NCBI RefSeq assembly: GCF_020966635.1
Contig: NZ_JAJKFQ010000002.1
Location: 1 to 64,000 of the forward strand
Direction of reading: 5' to 3'
Source: Stieleria sp. JC731
GTDB taxonomy: Bacteria; Planctomycetota; Planctomycetia; Pirellulales; Pirellulaceae
Length of the DNA stretch: 64,000 nucleotides
The notes under the pieces were generated by a model that worked only from the letters and a program-made list of their open reading frames with translations, searched no databases and was not told the DNA's origin. Positions 63,215 to 64,000 of this stretch are shown piece after piece (position 1 is the first letter of the stretch; each line of letters opens with the position of its first letter). The position numbers and the translations under genes are program-made.

Positions 63215-64000
63215 TTTGCTTCCTTCAAAACATTTCGAAACCAAGCCAATCCTGCCTTGGCGATTCGGGGCTGGATGATCGAAGGGTGCCCACCGATGCG
63301 ACTGACTGCACTGAACCGTTCGCCGGAGGGTGAAAGCACAATCAACTCAACTTCGGCAGCAGGCAACGGGGCATCGTTTTCACCTTCCAGTGAAGGGTAT
63401 TGGTCGACTGCCAACACCCACGACGCGTCGGAAGTTTTCTGAAGCTTTGCCAATGCGTCATCTGCATCTACCGATAAAAACTGCCCCAGCGAAGTGGTAT
63501 CGGCGAAACTGATCCCGCCGCGATAGCTTGGCGAGGGCCCCAATGATGCGAACCAGTCGGACAGCATTGCCGCCCTGCCAAACTCAGCCGTGACAAGGCT
63601 TTCGCCGCGTTCACGAAGCTCCCGATCGACGGCGTGGAACTGTTCGTAGTCTTCGCCATCGCCATAATGCAAATCTCCAACGAGCGACAGGATTTCTTCG
63701 CGAGTTGCCTGAATTTGCCGAAAGCATTCTTCGCGGCTTGAAGCGATCGCCGTGATCCGCAACGAAATGGTTGCGGCGCTGACGGTGATGCCAACACGGG
63801 GCGTCCGATCACGCTCAATCATCTCGCCCAAGCGTTGCTCCATATCGCTTTCACCAGTCCCAAAGAACTTCATCACCAAATGTTCAATGTGATTGGCTTG
63901 GCCGCCGGTCATTTCCAAGATTCTTGGACCGACAGTATCATCAAACATCCGCATCATTTCGGCGGGGACGCCTGGTAAAGCGAAAACACGACAACGGTTC
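63211..64000 (-). CDS. cinA: CinA-family protein, 3' part (5' end outside window)
   Basis: The frame runs through the right window edge; the visible 262 residues start NRCRVFALPGVPAEMMRMF, which is the end of the CinA molybdopterin-binding-like domain (COG1058). It continues with the linker domain (HLVMKFFGTGESDMEQRLGEM, VSAATISLRITAIASSREEC, LVGDLHYGDGED) and then a region where the PncC/CinA-C amidohydrolase should be. There the expected AESCTGG reads AEFGRAAM, so the nicotinamide mononucleotide deamidase is probably inactive. The gene is coupled to the RluA gene by a 4-base overlap. Length before the edge is unknown. Confidence 0.85.
   Translation of the reverse strand, partial: NRCRVFALPGVPAEMMRMFDDTVGPRILEMTGGQANHIEHLVMKFFGTGESDMEQRLGEMIERDRTPRVGITVSAATISLRITAIASSREECFRQIQATREEILSLVGDLHYGDGEDYEQFHAVDRELRERGESLVTAEFGRAAMLSDWFASLGPSPSYRGGISFADTTSLGQFLSVDADDALAKLQKTSDASWVLAVDQYPSLEGENDAPLPAAEVELIVLSPSGERFSAVSRIGGHPSIIQPRIAKAGLAWFRNVLKEAK

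Overview
The window looks like chromosomal DNA from a marine-type planctomycete close to Rhodopirellula (order Pirellulales). The evidence is gene content: paired DUF1501 and PSCyt1/DUF1549/DUF1553 genes, sulfatases, a squalene-cyclase-like repeat protein with an internal membrane anchor, a ceramidase-like hydrolase, and an alternative complex III plus caa3 oxidase operon. The assignment is inference from content; no 16S gene is present.

Layout. 1-350: the 3' end of a 23S rRNA gene, a 5S rRNA gene and its terminator. 369-842: a GATC-dense tandem repeat. 1035-3922: a two-gene operon for a divergent HSP90 ATPase and a TPR-like protein. 3962-12244 (minus): four coupled genes for secreted DUF1501 and heme-motif PSCyt/PSD1 proteins. 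12320-13474 (minus): a YbhN-type membrane protein. 13902-15293: a first lipoamide dehydrogenase. 15418-19061 (minus): a small exported protein, an anchored alpha/alpha-toroid protein and a TPR protein. 19183-25747 (minus): two M16 peptidase subunits (one without the zinc motif), miaB, a second lipoamide dehydrogenase and rpsD. 25748-28473: repeats, an OleA-like thiolase and an array of three identical palindromes. 28474-29244: a class C26 amidotransferase homologue without its nucleophile. 29826-33389: leuS and tdk.

33662-48699 (minus) is the centrepiece: an 11-gene respiratory operon in the order actA, actB, actC, actDE (fused), actF, a small membrane protein, a Sco copper chaperone, coxB (with cytochrome c domain), coxA (A2-type), coxC and coxD, closed by a strong terminator. 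Together these would pass electrons from quinol through alternative complex III and cytochrome c domains to oxygen without a bc1 complex. Several subunits carry His/Asp/Glu-rich tails, and CoxC has a large His-rich insertion.

48963-64000 holds folK with an extra C-terminal region, a secreted sulfatase divergent from a ceramidase-like hydrolase, a Tat-exported PhoD-like phosphatase, a WecG/TagA glycosyltransferase, a sulfatase-fold protein that has lost its catalytic residues, ribD, a SEC-C/repeat protein, a cpYpsA SLOG protein, an RluA-type pseudouridine synthase and the 3' part of a cinA-like gene that runs off the window.

I see no CRISPR array, prophage, transposase or tRNA gene. The least explained items are the HSP90-TPR operon, the palindrome array beside the OleA-like gene, the His-rich additions to the respiratory complex, and four predicted pseudoenzymes (M16, C26, sulfatase and CinA types).
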